From an uncultured Algibacter sp. (lineage in GTDB: Bacteria; Bacteroidota; Bacteroidia; Flavobacteriales; Flavobacteriaceae), in NCBI GenBank assembly GCA_937958265.1, contig CALGNX010000005.1, positions 1 through 64,000 on the forward strand: 64,000 nucleotides of DNA. Direction: 5' to 3'. Below the pieces are notes generated by a model. It did no database searches. It saw only the letters and a list, made by a program, of their open reading frames with translations, and was not told the origin of the DNA. Positions 26,835 to 35,883 of this stretch are shown piece by piece. A program made the position numbers and the translations under genes. Position 1 is the stretch's first letter. Each line of letters opens with the position of its first letter.

Positions 26835-26966
26835 GCGTTACCCACTTTTTATATCATATTTCAATCTCGATTAAAAAGTAGGTCCCGCTTTCGGCAGTCG
26901 CTTTTTTGTGTTGCATAGGCGCAACAACACAAAAAGAGCTTCAACAAACGCCTCAATCCCTAACGC
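26835..26966 (-). repeat. Dispersed structured repeat, copy 2 (cassette A, enlarged)
   Basis: 132 bp, minus-strand orientation. It has the same GCGTTAGGGATTGAGG beginning and central stem as copy 1 (tip GTTGCG-CCTA-TGCAAC, where a G-C pair has become G-U). The 3' part differs: GCGGGACC replaces the usual GCCCGACCC, and about 40 bases holding a CCTACTTTTT...AAAAAGTGGG hairpin precede the closing TAACGC. It lies 12 bases after hemE. Confidence 0.8.
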
Positions 26967-27198
26967 AAACAACACAATATAAAATAATCAACACTAATTT
27001 AGGTTTATAATACCACTATAAATCGTTTCATTTTCGTTTACTTTTTGTTAGGAAAATTAACCTTAAAGGTATACTAACTAGTTTTAACTTCAATTAGTCA
27101 GAAAATAATTCCATTTATTTACACAACGTTATAAACCTAAATTGGTTAAAGACCTAAAATTAATAATTATTGAAAAACACACAATAAACCCTAATAAT

Positions 27199-28554
27199 AT
27201 GCCCAATAAATTTAAAGCGTTAGTAAAAGAATACAGCTTATTAAAAAAAGGTTGGAGTCCGCAGCAAAATTTATTTTATGGGTTTTCCACCTACATATTA
27301 CTTGGCTTTGTATTACTAGCTTTACCCATATCCCAAAAAGAAAGTGTAACCTTTTTAGATCATCTTTTTATATCAACCTCAGCGGTATCCACCACAGGCC
27401 TAGTAACCATTTCAATATTCGACACCTACAATATCTTCGGGCAGTTTATTATTATGGCATTAATACAGCTTGGCGGTATCGGATATTTATCTTTCACCAC
27501 TTTTATGTTATTATCCACCACAAAAAAAATGACCTTTTGGCATAAAAAAATACTATCTACAGAATTTACACTACCTAAAACTATAAAAATTACAGACTTC
27601 TTAAAGTCTGTAATCCTGTTTACTTTTATTATGGAATTTATAGGTGCTATTCTATTCTATATTGCTTTTAAAGAAGATAGCATCCCTTTTTTAGAAACGC
27701 TTTGGTCTGCCATATTTCATAGCGTAAGCACATTTTGCACCGCTGGATTTAGCCTATTCAATAGCGGCTTTACCCATTATATTGATGATGGTTTTGTAAA
27801 CTTTATAATATCTATGCTCGCAATTTGTGGCTCTTTAGGTTTTATAGTTATTACTGATTTTGGTTTATGGGTAAAACATAAAGCCCACAAACTAAGCTTT
27901 ACCACAAAAATAATACTCTATGGTTTTTTAATTTTACTAACCTTTGGCACCACATTCTTTTACTTTTTCGAGCCTTCAATATCTCAATTAGCTGCAAAGC
28001 CTCGTTTTCTAAGTTCCTTTTTTCAAACCATGACAGCCATGACAACAGTCGGTTTTAACACGGTAGATTTCGGGATGTTCTCCCAAGCCATGATGCTTAT
28101 ATGTATTTTCCTAATGTACATTGGCGCATCACCATCTGGTACAGCAGGCGGCATAAAAATAACAACATTAACAGCCGTTTTTGCTATTATGAAAAGTCAA
28201 TTAAAAGGTAATAAACATATCACATTTTTAGGCCGAGAAATTCCTTTTGAAAGGCTTTACACAGCAATGTCTGCATTTATTTTTTATACTATTATAATAC
28301 TACTTGGCACCTTTTTAATTACCATTACAAACAATTTAAAATTTGAAAATATCCTTTTTGAGGTTGCTTCGGCTCTCGGAACGGTAGGTGTTAGTACAGG
28401 TATTACTGCAGACATTAATACTTTTGGAAAAATAGTAATTATATGTATTATGTTTATAGGAAGACTTGGCGTACTTACTTTTGGATTAGCCATTTGGTCA
28501 AGAAATAATAAAGAAGAAAAGAACACCTTGCTAAAAGGCGATCTTGCTGTGTAA
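27199..28554 (+). CDS. TrkH/KtrB-type potassium transport subunit
   Basis: About 451 residues from the ATG at 27199 (an upstream in-frame TTG at 27142 is less likely). Four membrane-pore-membrane repeats are visible through their filter glycines: STTGL, CTAGFS, TTVGFN and GTVGVS, with GASPSGTAGGIKITT after the third. It moves K+ (or Na+/K+) across the inner membrane. The regulatory TrkA/KtrA partner, normally needed for gating, is not adjacent. It lies inside the heme region, followed 2 bases later by an EI24 membrane protein. Confidence 0.9.
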   Translation: MPNKFKALVKEYSLLKKGWSPQQNLFYGFSTYILLGFVLLALPISQKESVTFLDHLFISTSAVSTTGLVTISIFDTYNIFGQFIIMALIQLGGIGYLSFTTFMLLSTTKKMTFWHKKILSTEFTLPKTIKITDFLKSVILFTFIMEFIGAILFYIAFKEDSIPFLETLWSAIFHSVSTFCTAGFSLFNSGFTHYIDDGFVNFIISMLAICGSLGFIVITDFGLWVKHKAHKLSFTTKIILYGFLILLTFGTTFFYFFEPSISQLAAKPRFLSSFFQTMTAMTTVGFNTVDFGMFSQAMMLICIFLMYIGASPSGTAGGIKITTLTAVFAIMKSQLKGNKHITFLGREIPFERLYTAMSAFIFYTIIILLGTFLITITNNLKFENILFEVASALGTVGVSTGITADINTFGKIVIICIMFIGRLGVLTFGLAIWSRNNKEEKNTLLKGDLAV

Positions 28555-28556
28555 AT

Positions 28557-29315
28557 ATGATAAAAAATATTACTCTAGGAATTACCGCATACTTCAACGC
28601 ATTTAATTTAATTTCCAAATTAAAACTTTGGAAATACTTTGCTATTCCTATGCTTATAAGTTTTTTTACTGCTATTTTAATATTTGGTGCGGCCTATACA
28701 TTATCAGATAATATTGGTGGTTACATTTCAAAAATTTGGATTTGGGACTGGGGTCACAAAGCATTTACAAGCCTAAGTAATTTTATTGGCGGCCTAATCG
28801 TCCTGGTTGTTGGCCTCATTCTATTTAAACATATAATTATGGCGCTCTCTGCACCATTTTTAAGTCCTGTTTCAGAGAAAATTGAAATCCATTTTATGGG
28901 CAATAAGCAACACAACTACAGAGCAACAACATTTATAGAGCAACTCTCTCGAGGCATTCGAATTAATAGTAGAAATTTATTTAAAGAGCTCATTTTAACA
29001 ATACCCCTATTACTATTAAAATTTATTCCTATAATTAATATATTTTCAACTATAATCCTTTTTACAATTCAAGCTTACTATGCAGGTTTTGGCAATATGG
29101 ATTACACACTAGAACGCCATTTTAAATATAAAGAAAGTATAAAATTTGTTCGCCAAAACCGAGGTTTAGCCATTGGCAATGGCATAGTATTTATCCTATT
29201 TTTATTAATTCCAATAATTGGTGTTATTTTAGTACTTCCACTATCGGTAACTGCAGCTACAACACGAACTTTAGAAGTACTTCACCATAAAAACAAAATG
29301 GTAAATGCAACTTGA
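28557..29315 (+). CDS. EI24-domain (CysZ-like) membrane protein
   Basis: 252 residues with about five hydrophobic segments and the EI24 features: an N-terminal amphipathic GITAYFNAFNLISKLKLWKYF, LSAPFLSPVSEKIE after the second membrane region and a YYAGFGNMDYTLERH segment. CysZ proteins conduct sulfate; other family members are undefined. Its ATG is 2 bases after the TrkH stop, so it is co-transcribed with a potassium channel subunit rather than sulfate genes, and an anion-channel role is only inferred. Confidence 0.82.
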   Translation: MIKNITLGITAYFNAFNLISKLKLWKYFAIPMLISFFTAILIFGAAYTLSDNIGGYISKIWIWDWGHKAFTSLSNFIGGLIVLVVGLILFKHIIMALSAPFLSPVSEKIEIHFMGNKQHNYRATTFIEQLSRGIRINSRNLFKELILTIPLLLLKFIPIINIFSTIILFTIQAYYAGFGNMDYTLERHFKYKESIKFVRQNRGLAIGNGIVFILFLLIPIIGVILVLPLSVTAATTRTLEVLHHKNKMVNAT

Positions 29316-29596
29316 TTTTAGTTTATATACCATAAGCTCAATCCAACAGAAGAATAGTTGGAACTTTTGTAATTTTGTAGGAACAAATTCAAACCACTTA
29401 AAAGTAGCAAACAACGCGAATTCCAAATGTACTAAAACAACTATCAACCCATTTATAGTATCTAAGAAAAAACTTTAAACATGGCGTTATACGATTTATA
29501 CAAGTATATTAAGTAAAATTTAGCCTTATAAATAAACTAAAAGCTGTTAATACCAACTAGTGCCCAAACAGCATTAAAACGCTAATACACAAAACA

Positions 29597-30502
29597 ATGA
29601 AAGACAAATTCTATAAATACCTGCAAAACTTACAAAATCGAATAACTTCGCGCCTTGAAACCTTAGACGGTAAGGCTAAATTTCAAGAAGATATTTGGAA
29701 ACGACCAGAGGGCGGCGGCGGCCGTACTCGTGTTATTCAAGACGGTAATATTTTTGAAAAAGGAGGCGTTAACATCTCTGGTGTAGAAGGTAAGCTTCCA
29801 AAATCCATGCAAACTTATTTTAAAGTAGGCGATGTCGATTTTTTTGCTTGTGGCTTAAGTTTAGTTCTTCACCCAAAAAACCCTATGGTGCCAACTGTAC
29901 ATGCAAATTGGCGTTATTTTGAGATGTACGATAAGGATAAAAATATTATTAACAGCTGGTTTGGTGGCGGACAAGATTTAACCCCTTACTATTTATTTGA
30001 AGCCGATGCCAAGCACTTTCATCAAACTTGCAAAACAGCCTGCGACAAACACAATGCTGAATTCTACCCAAAATACAAAGCCCGTTGCGATGCGTACTTT
30101 TATAACTCGCATAGAAATGAAGGTCGTGGTATAGGCGGGTTATTTTTTGATTATTGTAAGGCTAATGACCAGATGACTATGGAAAACTGGTATGATTTTG
30201 TAACCGAAGTTGGCGATAGTTTCCTCGAGGCATACACCCCTATTGTAGAAAAAAGAAACAGATTACCGTATACTGATGCACAGCGTAAATGGCAAGAAAT
30301 TCGTCGTGGTCGCTACGTGGAGTTTAATCTAGTTCATGATAAAGGCACATTATTCGGATTAAAAACCAATGGCCGCATTGAAAGTATTTTAATGAGTTTA
30401 CCACCACATGTACAATGGGTTTACGACCACCATCCTGAAGCTGGAAGTGACGAGGAAAAATTAATTAAAGTATTACAGAATCCTATCGATTGGTGCGTTT
30501 AA
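29597..30502 (+). CDS. hemF: Oxygen-dependent coproporphyrinogen III oxidase
   Basis: 301 residues. It has the HemF hallmarks: EDIWKRPEGGGGRTRVI near the N-terminus, HANWRYFE, WFGGGQDLTPYY, GIGGLFFDY and RGRYVEFNLVHDKGT. It oxidatively decarboxylates coproporphyrinogen III to protoporphyrinogen IX using O2 and no metal or radical SAM cofactor. The anaerobic counterpart HemN/HemZ is not in the window. With the oxygen-using acyl-ACP desaturase, this fits an aerobic lifestyle. It has its own 281-base upstream gap. Confidence 0.96.
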   Translation: MKDKFYKYLQNLQNRITSRLETLDGKAKFQEDIWKRPEGGGGRTRVIQDGNIFEKGGVNISGVEGKLPKSMQTYFKVGDVDFFACGLSLVLHPKNPMVPTVHANWRYFEMYDKDKNIINSWFGGGQDLTPYYLFEADAKHFHQTCKTACDKHNAEFYPKYKARCDAYFYNSHRNEGRGIGGLFFDYCKANDQMTMENWYDFVTEVGDSFLEAYTPIVEKRNRLPYTDAQRKWQEIRRGRYVEFNLVHDKGTLFGLKTNGRIESILMSLPPHVQWVYDHHPEAGSDEEKLIKVLQNPIDWCV

Positions 30503-30598
30503 ACCATAAAGGAAACAACAGAAACGTTAAAAACACCTTAGTTTTAGTATAAATATAACTAACAACACAATTAGATTAAACGCTTAACACTAAATAAA

Positions 30599-30985
30599 AT
30601 GGAATGCTACTGCGGAAGTCTAAAAACTTACAATAACTGCTGTAAAAAGGCGCATAACAACATAAAAGAAGCTAAAACAGCCGAAGCACTAATGCGCTCC
30701 AGATATTCTGCTTTTGTAATGGCTAATGGCGATTATTTAATGCATAGTCACCATGCATCAACCAGACCAACAACAGAAAAAACAGGAATTGTAAAATGGG
30801 CGAAATCTGTGGAATGGATAAAACTAGAAATTTTAAAAACAACTAAAGGAGGCCTTAACGATACTGAAGGTACAGTAACATTTCAAGCCTATTTTTACGA
30901 ACAGGGAAAAGTAGATATTATTTATGAGAAATCTGCTTTTATAAAAGAAAATAACCATTGGTTTTACCTAGGCCTAAGTAAATAA
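30599..30985 (+). CDS. YchJ-like SEC-C protein (UPF0225)
   Basis: 128 residues. It opens with a zinc-binding SEC-C motif (CYCGSLKTYNNCC, four cysteines), then EALMRSRYSAFVMANGDYL, and a NTF2-like sheet ending NNHWFYLGLSK, as in YchJ. The biochemical function of the family is unknown; the C-terminal fold resembles NTF2. It lies between hemF (96 bases before) and hemB (256 after) on the same strand, but no link to heme chemistry is established. Confidence 0.85.
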   Translation: MECYCGSLKTYNNCCKKAHNNIKEAKTAEALMRSRYSAFVMANGDYLMHSHHASTRPTTEKTGIVKWAKSVEWIKLEILKTTKGGLNDTEGTVTFQAYFYEQGKVDIIYEKSAFIKENNHWFYLGLSK

Positions 30986-31160
30986 AATAACTATTCCGTT
31001 TATTATAAATTAACAAGCGCTATTTTTAAGTAAATTAATAATGCAAATGCCAAAATACGACTCTCAAAATATGGTAAAAGTGCCCAATAAATACCCCATT
31101 TAAACAACTTAAATTTTAAATACCTAAAGCTTGTTACTTTACAAAATGGGTTTTAATGTT

Positions 31161-31168
31161 TAACTTTG
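31161..31168 (+). promoter_or_regulatory. Candidate -7 box of hemB
   Basis: TAACTTTG, an exact TANNTTTG match 73 bases before the hemB ATG. The nearest TTG (31131-31133) has a 27-nt spacer, longer than usual. Confidence 0.35.
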
Positions 31169-31241
31169 TTTTTGATTTTTTTTTAACACAAAGACTTACT
31201 AGATTTTACAAAAAACTAGTTGGCCTACAAAACACAAAATC

Positions 31242-32231
31242 ATGTTTCCATTACGAAGAAATAGAAGGTTAAGAACAACATCTGCTTTACGTGCTTTAGT
31301 TCGTGAAACCATAATTACACCAAACGATTTTTTAGTACCGCTTTTTGTGGTAGAAGGAAAAGGTGTTAAAGATGAAATTGCATCAATGCCTAATTACTTT
31401 CGCTACAGTTTAGATTTACTAGAACACGAAGTAAAATCGCTTTGGGCATTGGGCTTAAAATCTGTTTTGCTTTTTGTAAAGGTACCAGACAATTTAAAAG
31501 ACAACATAGGTACCGAGGCTTTAAACCAAGACGGACTAATGCAACGCGCTATTAAAACAGTGAAAAATGTATGCCCAGACATGTTGGTAATGACAGATGT
31601 AGCTTTAGATCCATATTCCGTTTACGGGCATGACGGTATTATTGAAAACGGAGAAATAATTAATGATGATACCGCAGCGTTTTTAGCAGAGATGAGTGTT
31701 TCACACGCTAAAGCTGGCGCCGATTTTGTTGCACCTAGCGATATGATGGATGGGCGTATATTAACCATTCGTGAGGCTTTGGAAAATGAAGGTTTAATAA
31801 ATACAGGTATCATGAGTTATTCTGCCAAATATGCCTCAGCATTTTATGGCCCTTTTCGTGATGCTTTAGATTCTGCTCCTGTAGATTTAATTGATATTCC
31901 GAAGGATAAAAAAACTTACCAAATGGATTTTGGCAACCGTTTTGAAGCCATAAGAGAAACAGAAATGGATATTAACGAAGGTGCAGATATTGTTATGGTA
32001 AAACCTGGTTTGTGTTATTTGGATATTGTTCGAGACATTAAAAACGCAGTAGAAGTTCCCGTTGCTGTCTACCAAGTTTCAGGAGAATATGCTATGCTAA
32101 AAGCTGCTGCCGAAAAAGGTTGGCTAGACCATGATGCTGTTATGATGGAGCAAGTAACATCTATAAAACGTGCTGGTGCAGACATAATAGGAAGTTATTT
32201 TGCTAAAGATGTGGTAAAATTAATTTCATAA
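31242..32231 (+). CDS. hemB: Delta-aminolevulinic acid dehydratase (porphobilinogen synthase)
   Basis: 329 residues. The two active-site lysines are K196 (SYSAKYASAFYGPFRDA) and K254 (VMVKPGL). The metal-binding loop reads DVALDPYSVYGHDG, with aspartates (D119, D123, D131) and no cysteines, where zinc enzymes have a Cys-rich CEYTSHGHCG-type loop. The active site is therefore expected to be of the zinc-independent, magnesium-stimulated type. It condenses two aminolevulinates to porphobilinogen, feeding HemCD. It lies about 5 kb downstream of hemCD in its own transcription unit. Confidence 0.96.
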   Translation: MFPLRRNRRLRTTSALRALVRETIITPNDFLVPLFVVEGKGVKDEIASMPNYFRYSLDLLEHEVKSLWALGLKSVLLFVKVPDNLKDNIGTEALNQDGLMQRAIKTVKNVCPDMLVMTDVALDPYSVYGHDGIIENGEIINDDTAAFLAEMSVSHAKAGADFVAPSDMMDGRILTIREALENEGLINTGIMSYSAKYASAFYGPFRDALDSAPVDLIDIPKDKKTYQMDFGNRFEAIRETEMDINEGADIVMVKPGLCYLDIVRDIKNAVEVPVAVYQVSGEYAMLKAAAEKGWLDHDAVMMEQVTSIKRAGADIIGSYFAKDVVKLIS

Positions 32232-32571
32232 ATACTATTTTCCGCAGTCTTAAAAAAACTAAGTTTTAATAGCGATAAATGTAAACCCCAAATTTTAATT
32301 CTCTAAAGTATTAGTTAATTTTTAACATACTAGAAAAAATCACTTTTAGTATTATAATTTATCAAACTTTTAAAACAATTTTTATCTTTTAAAACAGTAA
32401 ACGTTTAACTTATTCATGCACATGAAGGGTATTTATAACTTATAATAAAAAGACACCAAACACTAATAGAATAACTTATTTTAAAATTAAAAGCGTATTA
32501 TTTATCTTATAAAAAGAAATAATTTAGTTAAATTGATTTTGTAAATTAGCATAATAACTAAATAACTTTTA
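32232..32571. other. Intergenic region after hemB
   Basis: 340 AT-rich bases with nothing I can support beyond a 10-bp palindrome TAAACGTTTA near 32400. Confidence 0.5.
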
Positions 32572-33654
32572 ATGGGTACATTATTATTCTGGGCAACCAT
32601 CTCTATTTTCTTTTCTTTTTTGTGTTCTATTCTTGAAGCCGTTTTATTAAGTATTACGCCAACATTTATAAATGTTAAAAAACAGGAAGGCAAAGACTAT
32701 GCATTAACTTTAGAAATGTTAAAAAAAGATGTAGACAAACCACTTATTGCCATATTAACACTAAATACAATTGCCCACACTTTGGGTGCGATGATGGTAG
32801 GTATTGAAGCGGAAAAACTACCTTACGATTTATCTATCGGAGGCATAAATTCTGTTGGAATAGTTTCTGCAATTATGACTTTTTTAATTTTAGTAGCTTC
32901 AGAGATTATACCAAAAACTATTGGAGCAACCTATTGGAAGCTGTTAGCTAATTTTACTTCAAAAGCATTAACTGTATTAATATTCCCATTAAAATGGACA
33001 GGAATTTTGTGGCTTCTACAACTAACCACTAAATTAATTGGAGGTAAAGGACACGGTAGCGTTTTGAGTAGAGAAAGCTTTATGGTAATGACTGATATGG
33101 CCCACCAAGAAGGGCTATTTCAAGAAAGTGAAAGTAAAATTATTAAAAATCTTTTAACCTTTAAAGAAGTTCTTGCCAAAAATGTAATGACGCCAAGAAC
33201 GGTTATGAAAACCGAAAACGAAATAACTACAGTCGAAGATTTTTTTAACAGAAACTTAAACATACGCTTTTCTAGAATTCCTGTTTACACTAATAACTCC
33301 GATAACATTACCGGGTTAGTACTTAAGGATGAAGTTTTTAAAGAAATGGCACTAAAAAATGGTTCTAAAAAATTATCGGAACTAAAAAGAGATATTATTG
33401 TTATTGATAGAAACTTAGCTATTCCCACGCTTTTCGAAAAATTAGTTGCCACCAGAAACCATATGGCATTGGTTGTAGATGAATATGGCTCTGTTAGTGG
33501 GTTAGTAACTATGGAAGATGTTATTGAAACGCTACTTGGTCTAGAAATTATGGACGAAAGTGATACCATATCGGATTTACAAGTACAAGCTAGGAAAAAT
33601 TGGGAATCTCGTGCTAAAAAACTAGGTATACTTGACGACACAACAACCGAATAA
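32572..33654 (+). CDS. CNNM-CBS membrane protein (CorC/HlyC-type)
   Basis: 360 residues. An N-terminal CNNM (DUF21) membrane domain with about four helices carries the conserved ASEIIPKTIGATYW. A pair of CBS domains follows (about 200-330; VMTPRTVMKTE, GLVLKDEVFKE, ALVVDEYGSVSGLVTMEDVIETLLG). The C-terminal transporter-associated CorC_HlyC domain is missing or very short. Homologues take part in Mg2+ or Co2+ export and ion homeostasis, gated by nucleotide binding to the CBS pair. The stop overlaps the ogt start by one base (TAATG). Confidence 0.88.
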   Translation: MGTLLFWATISIFFSFLCSILEAVLLSITPTFINVKKQEGKDYALTLEMLKKDVDKPLIAILTLNTIAHTLGAMMVGIEAEKLPYDLSIGGINSVGIVSAIMTFLILVASEIIPKTIGATYWKLLANFTSKALTVLIFPLKWTGILWLLQLTTKLIGGKGHGSVLSRESFMVMTDMAHQEGLFQESESKIIKNLLTFKEVLAKNVMTPRTVMKTENEITTVEDFFNRNLNIRFSRIPVYTNNSDNITGLVLKDEVFKEMALKNGSKKLSELKRDIIVIDRNLAIPTLFEKLVATRNHMALVVDEYGSVSGLVTMEDVIETLLGLEIMDESDTISDLQVQARKNWESRAKKLGILDDTTTE

Positions 33655-34121
33655 TGGCAACTTGCATTATTAACTCACCTTTAGGGTTTACTAAAATTAT
33701 TGGTGATGAAAATGGGATTACAAACATCACAATAAGCAATTCAAACGAAAAAATATCAGACATAATTCCAGCAACCTTAGCGGAATGTGTAATACAGTTA
33801 CATGCGTATTTTGAAGGTACTCGTAAAAATTTCGATTTAAAATTAAATCCTAGCGGCACTACCTTTCAAAAAAAAGTTTGGGCCAAACTAGCCGCTACGC
33901 CTTACGGAAAAACAGCATCGTATTTAGAACTTACAAAACACTTGGGAGACCCTAAAGCCATAAGAGCAGTAGCTAATGGTAAAAACCCATTATGGATAGT
34001 TATACCCTGCCACAGAATTATTGGTAGTAATGGTGTATTAACTGGATACGCAGGCGGACTACACCGTAAAAAATGGTTATTACACCATGAAAACCCATAT
34101 AGGCAACTCACGATTTTTTAG
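33654..34121 (+). CDS. ogt: Methylated-DNA--protein-cysteine methyltransferase
   Basis: 155 residues. The acceptor cysteine is C119 in IPCHRIIG, preceded by the RAVANGKNP helix and the GTTFQKKVWAKLAATPYGKTASY DNA-binding segment. It repairs O6-alkylguanine in one suicidal transfer. The length is normal for single-domain Ogt/MGMT enzymes, with no Ada regulatory domain. Translationally coupled to the CNNM gene upstream and 1 base from the DUF4442 gene downstream. Confidence 0.94.
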   Translation: MATCIINSPLGFTKIIGDENGITNITISNSNEKISDIIPATLAECVIQLHAYFEGTRKNFDLKLNPSGTTFQKKVWAKLAATPYGKTASYLELTKHLGDPKAIRAVANGKNPLWIVIPCHRIIGSNGVLTGYAGGLHRKKWLLHHENPYRQLTIF

Positions 34122-34122
34122 T

Positions 34123-34647
34123 ATGTATAAAACTATAGCCAATATTGCAAAAAAGCTTTTTACCAATGCCCAAATTTATAAATATGGGTTTAATTGGTCG
34201 CCCATGTACAAACGTACTACAGGAAAAATTATAAAAGTTTCTACAAACCTACACTACGTAAAAATTAAAATCCCATTAAGTTGGAAAAACAGAAACTATG
34301 TGGGCAGTCTTTTTGGGGGTAGTATGCTCTCTGCTACCGATCCTATTTATATGATTCAGCTTATAAATATTCTTGGCAATAATTATGTGGTTTGGGATAA
34401 ATCTGCTACTATTAATTATAGAAGACCAGGAAGAGAAACGCTATTCTGTGAATTTATTTTTTCTTCTGAAGATATTTTAAAAATTAAAAAAGACGTTACC
34501 AACAAAAGTGAAATTGACATTATAAAAACAACAAACATTGTAACCAAAGCTGGAGTTGTTATTGCCGAACTTAGCAAAACTATTTATATTGCTGATAAGA
34601 ATTTCTACAACGTGAAAAGAAAGCGAAAAGCTAAAACTAATAAGTAG
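34123..34647 (+). CDS. DUF4442 hotdog-fold protein
   Basis: 174 residues from the ATG at 34123, one base after the ogt stop; an ATG at 34087 lies inside ogt and is less likely. The order of segments, including NRNYVGSLFGGSMLSATDPIYMIQLI, matches DUF4442, a thioesterase-like hotdog family found next to lipid and repair genes in Bacteroidota. It may act on acyl-CoA, but no member of the group has a firmly known substrate. The C-terminus is strongly basic (KRKRKAKTNK). Confidence 0.8.
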   Translation: MYKTIANIAKKLFTNAQIYKYGFNWSPMYKRTTGKIIKVSTNLHYVKIKIPLSWKNRNYVGSLFGGSMLSATDPIYMIQLINILGNNYVVWDKSATINYRRPGRETLFCEFIFSSEDILKIKKDVTNKSEIDIIKTTNIVTKAGVVIAELSKTIYIADKNFYNVKRKRKAKTNK

Positions 34648-34731
34648 TTAAATTAGAAACCACTTATGTAAATTGCTTTTTTTATTCGCAATGAATTATC
34701 TTATCTTTAGTTCTTACAATAAACTAAACGC

Positions 34732-35883
34732 ATGAAATTCTTAAAAAAAATTTTAAAATGGTTAGCAATTCTAATTGGAGGGCTAATACTTGTATTGTAC
34801 GTTACAGACACCGATTACCTTATAAAAGCCGTAAGAACAATATATTTACAAGGTCATACAACAGCTTATTTAGAGGACTATAAGAAGTTTGACAACCAAG
34901 TAATTAAAAACGGTACACCTCAGCCCTGGCCAAACCATAAAAACTATAATGCCGCTAAAGCAACTAAAACGTTAGACTCCATAAACAGAACAAATGGCAC
35001 AATTGCTTACCTTATTATAAAAAATGATAGTATTTGGTTTGAAAACTATTACGATGGTTTTAATGAAAACTCGCAGTCCAATTCTTTTTCCATGGCAAAA
35101 AGTTACGTTAGCGGGTTAATGGGTAAAGCCATTATGGAAGGGCATATTAAAAGTTTAAACCAACCCGTTAGCGATTTTATTCCAAGTTTTAATAAAGGTT
35201 TAGCAGCCAAAATGACTGTTGGAGACTTATCTAGCATGGCATCGGGCACAAACTGGGAAGAAGCTTACTACTCGCCACTCTCCATAACCACACGTGCTTA
35301 TTTTGACGATAATTTAGAAAAAGTGGTGCTCGGATTAAAAGTTATTGAAGAACCTGGGCAGCGTTTTAAATATGCGAGCGGCGACACCCAATTGTTAGCT
35401 ATGGTTATTGAAAAAGCTACGGGTAAAAAACTGTACAATTATTTAACCGAAAGCTTCTGGAAGCCTTTAGGATCAGACAACCCAACATTATGGCAAGTAG
35501 ATAGTAAAAGTCATGATTTAGTGAAAGCCTATTGCTGCATTGCTAGTAATGCTAAAGATTTTGCACGCTTTGGCAAACTTTATAAAGACCATGGTAAATG
35601 GAACGGCAAACAAATTTTAGACTCTACTTTTGTTGCTAAATCCATTAAGCCCGTTCATAATGGAGGCGATGCTTACGGTTATGGTTGGTGGCTACAAACT
35701 ATTGGAAATAAAAACTTTTTTATGATGCGTGGGCACTTAGGGCAATATGTTATAGTTGAGCCTGATGATAATGTTATTATTGTAAGATTAGGACACTCCA
35801 AAGGTAATAACAAACAAGTTGGGTCTTTTACAGCAGATATATCCACTTACATTGCAGAAGCTTATAAAATGCTAAATAAATGA
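34732..35883 (+). CDS. Beta-lactamase-family serine hydrolase
   Basis: 383 residues with an N-terminal membrane anchor or uncleaved signal (about 8-25). The class C / DD-peptidase-like SxxK is S120-M-A-K123, followed by YAS in FKYASGDTQLLAM and a late GHLGQY in place of KTG. Such enzymes act as esterases, peptidases or beta-lactamases; the natural substrate is unknown. It is probably periplasmic. The last 4 bases (ATGA) overlap the start of the exonuclease gene. Confidence 0.87.
   Translation: MKFLKKILKWLAILIGGLILVLYVTDTDYLIKAVRTIYLQGHTTAYLEDYKKFDNQVIKNGTPQPWPNHKNYNAAKATKTLDSINRTNGTIAYLIIKNDSIWFENYYDGFNENSQSNSFSMAKSYVSGLMGKAIMEGHIKSLNQPVSDFIPSFNKGLAAKMTVGDLSSMASGTNWEEAYYSPLSITTRAYFDDNLEKVVLGLKVIEEPGQRFKYASGDTQLLAMVIEKATGKKLYNYLTESFWKPLGSDNPTLWQVDSKSHDLVKAYCCIASNAKDFARFGKLYKDHGKWNGKQILDSTFVAKSIKPVHNGGDAYGYGWWLQTIGNKNFFMMRGHLGQYVIVEPDDNVIIVRLGHSKGNNKQVGSFTADISTYIAEAYKMLNK

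Noticed and set aside
27142-27198. Longer TrkH start at a TTG
   Set aside because: Adds 19 polar residues not expected before the first helix; ATG at 27199 gives a normal start.
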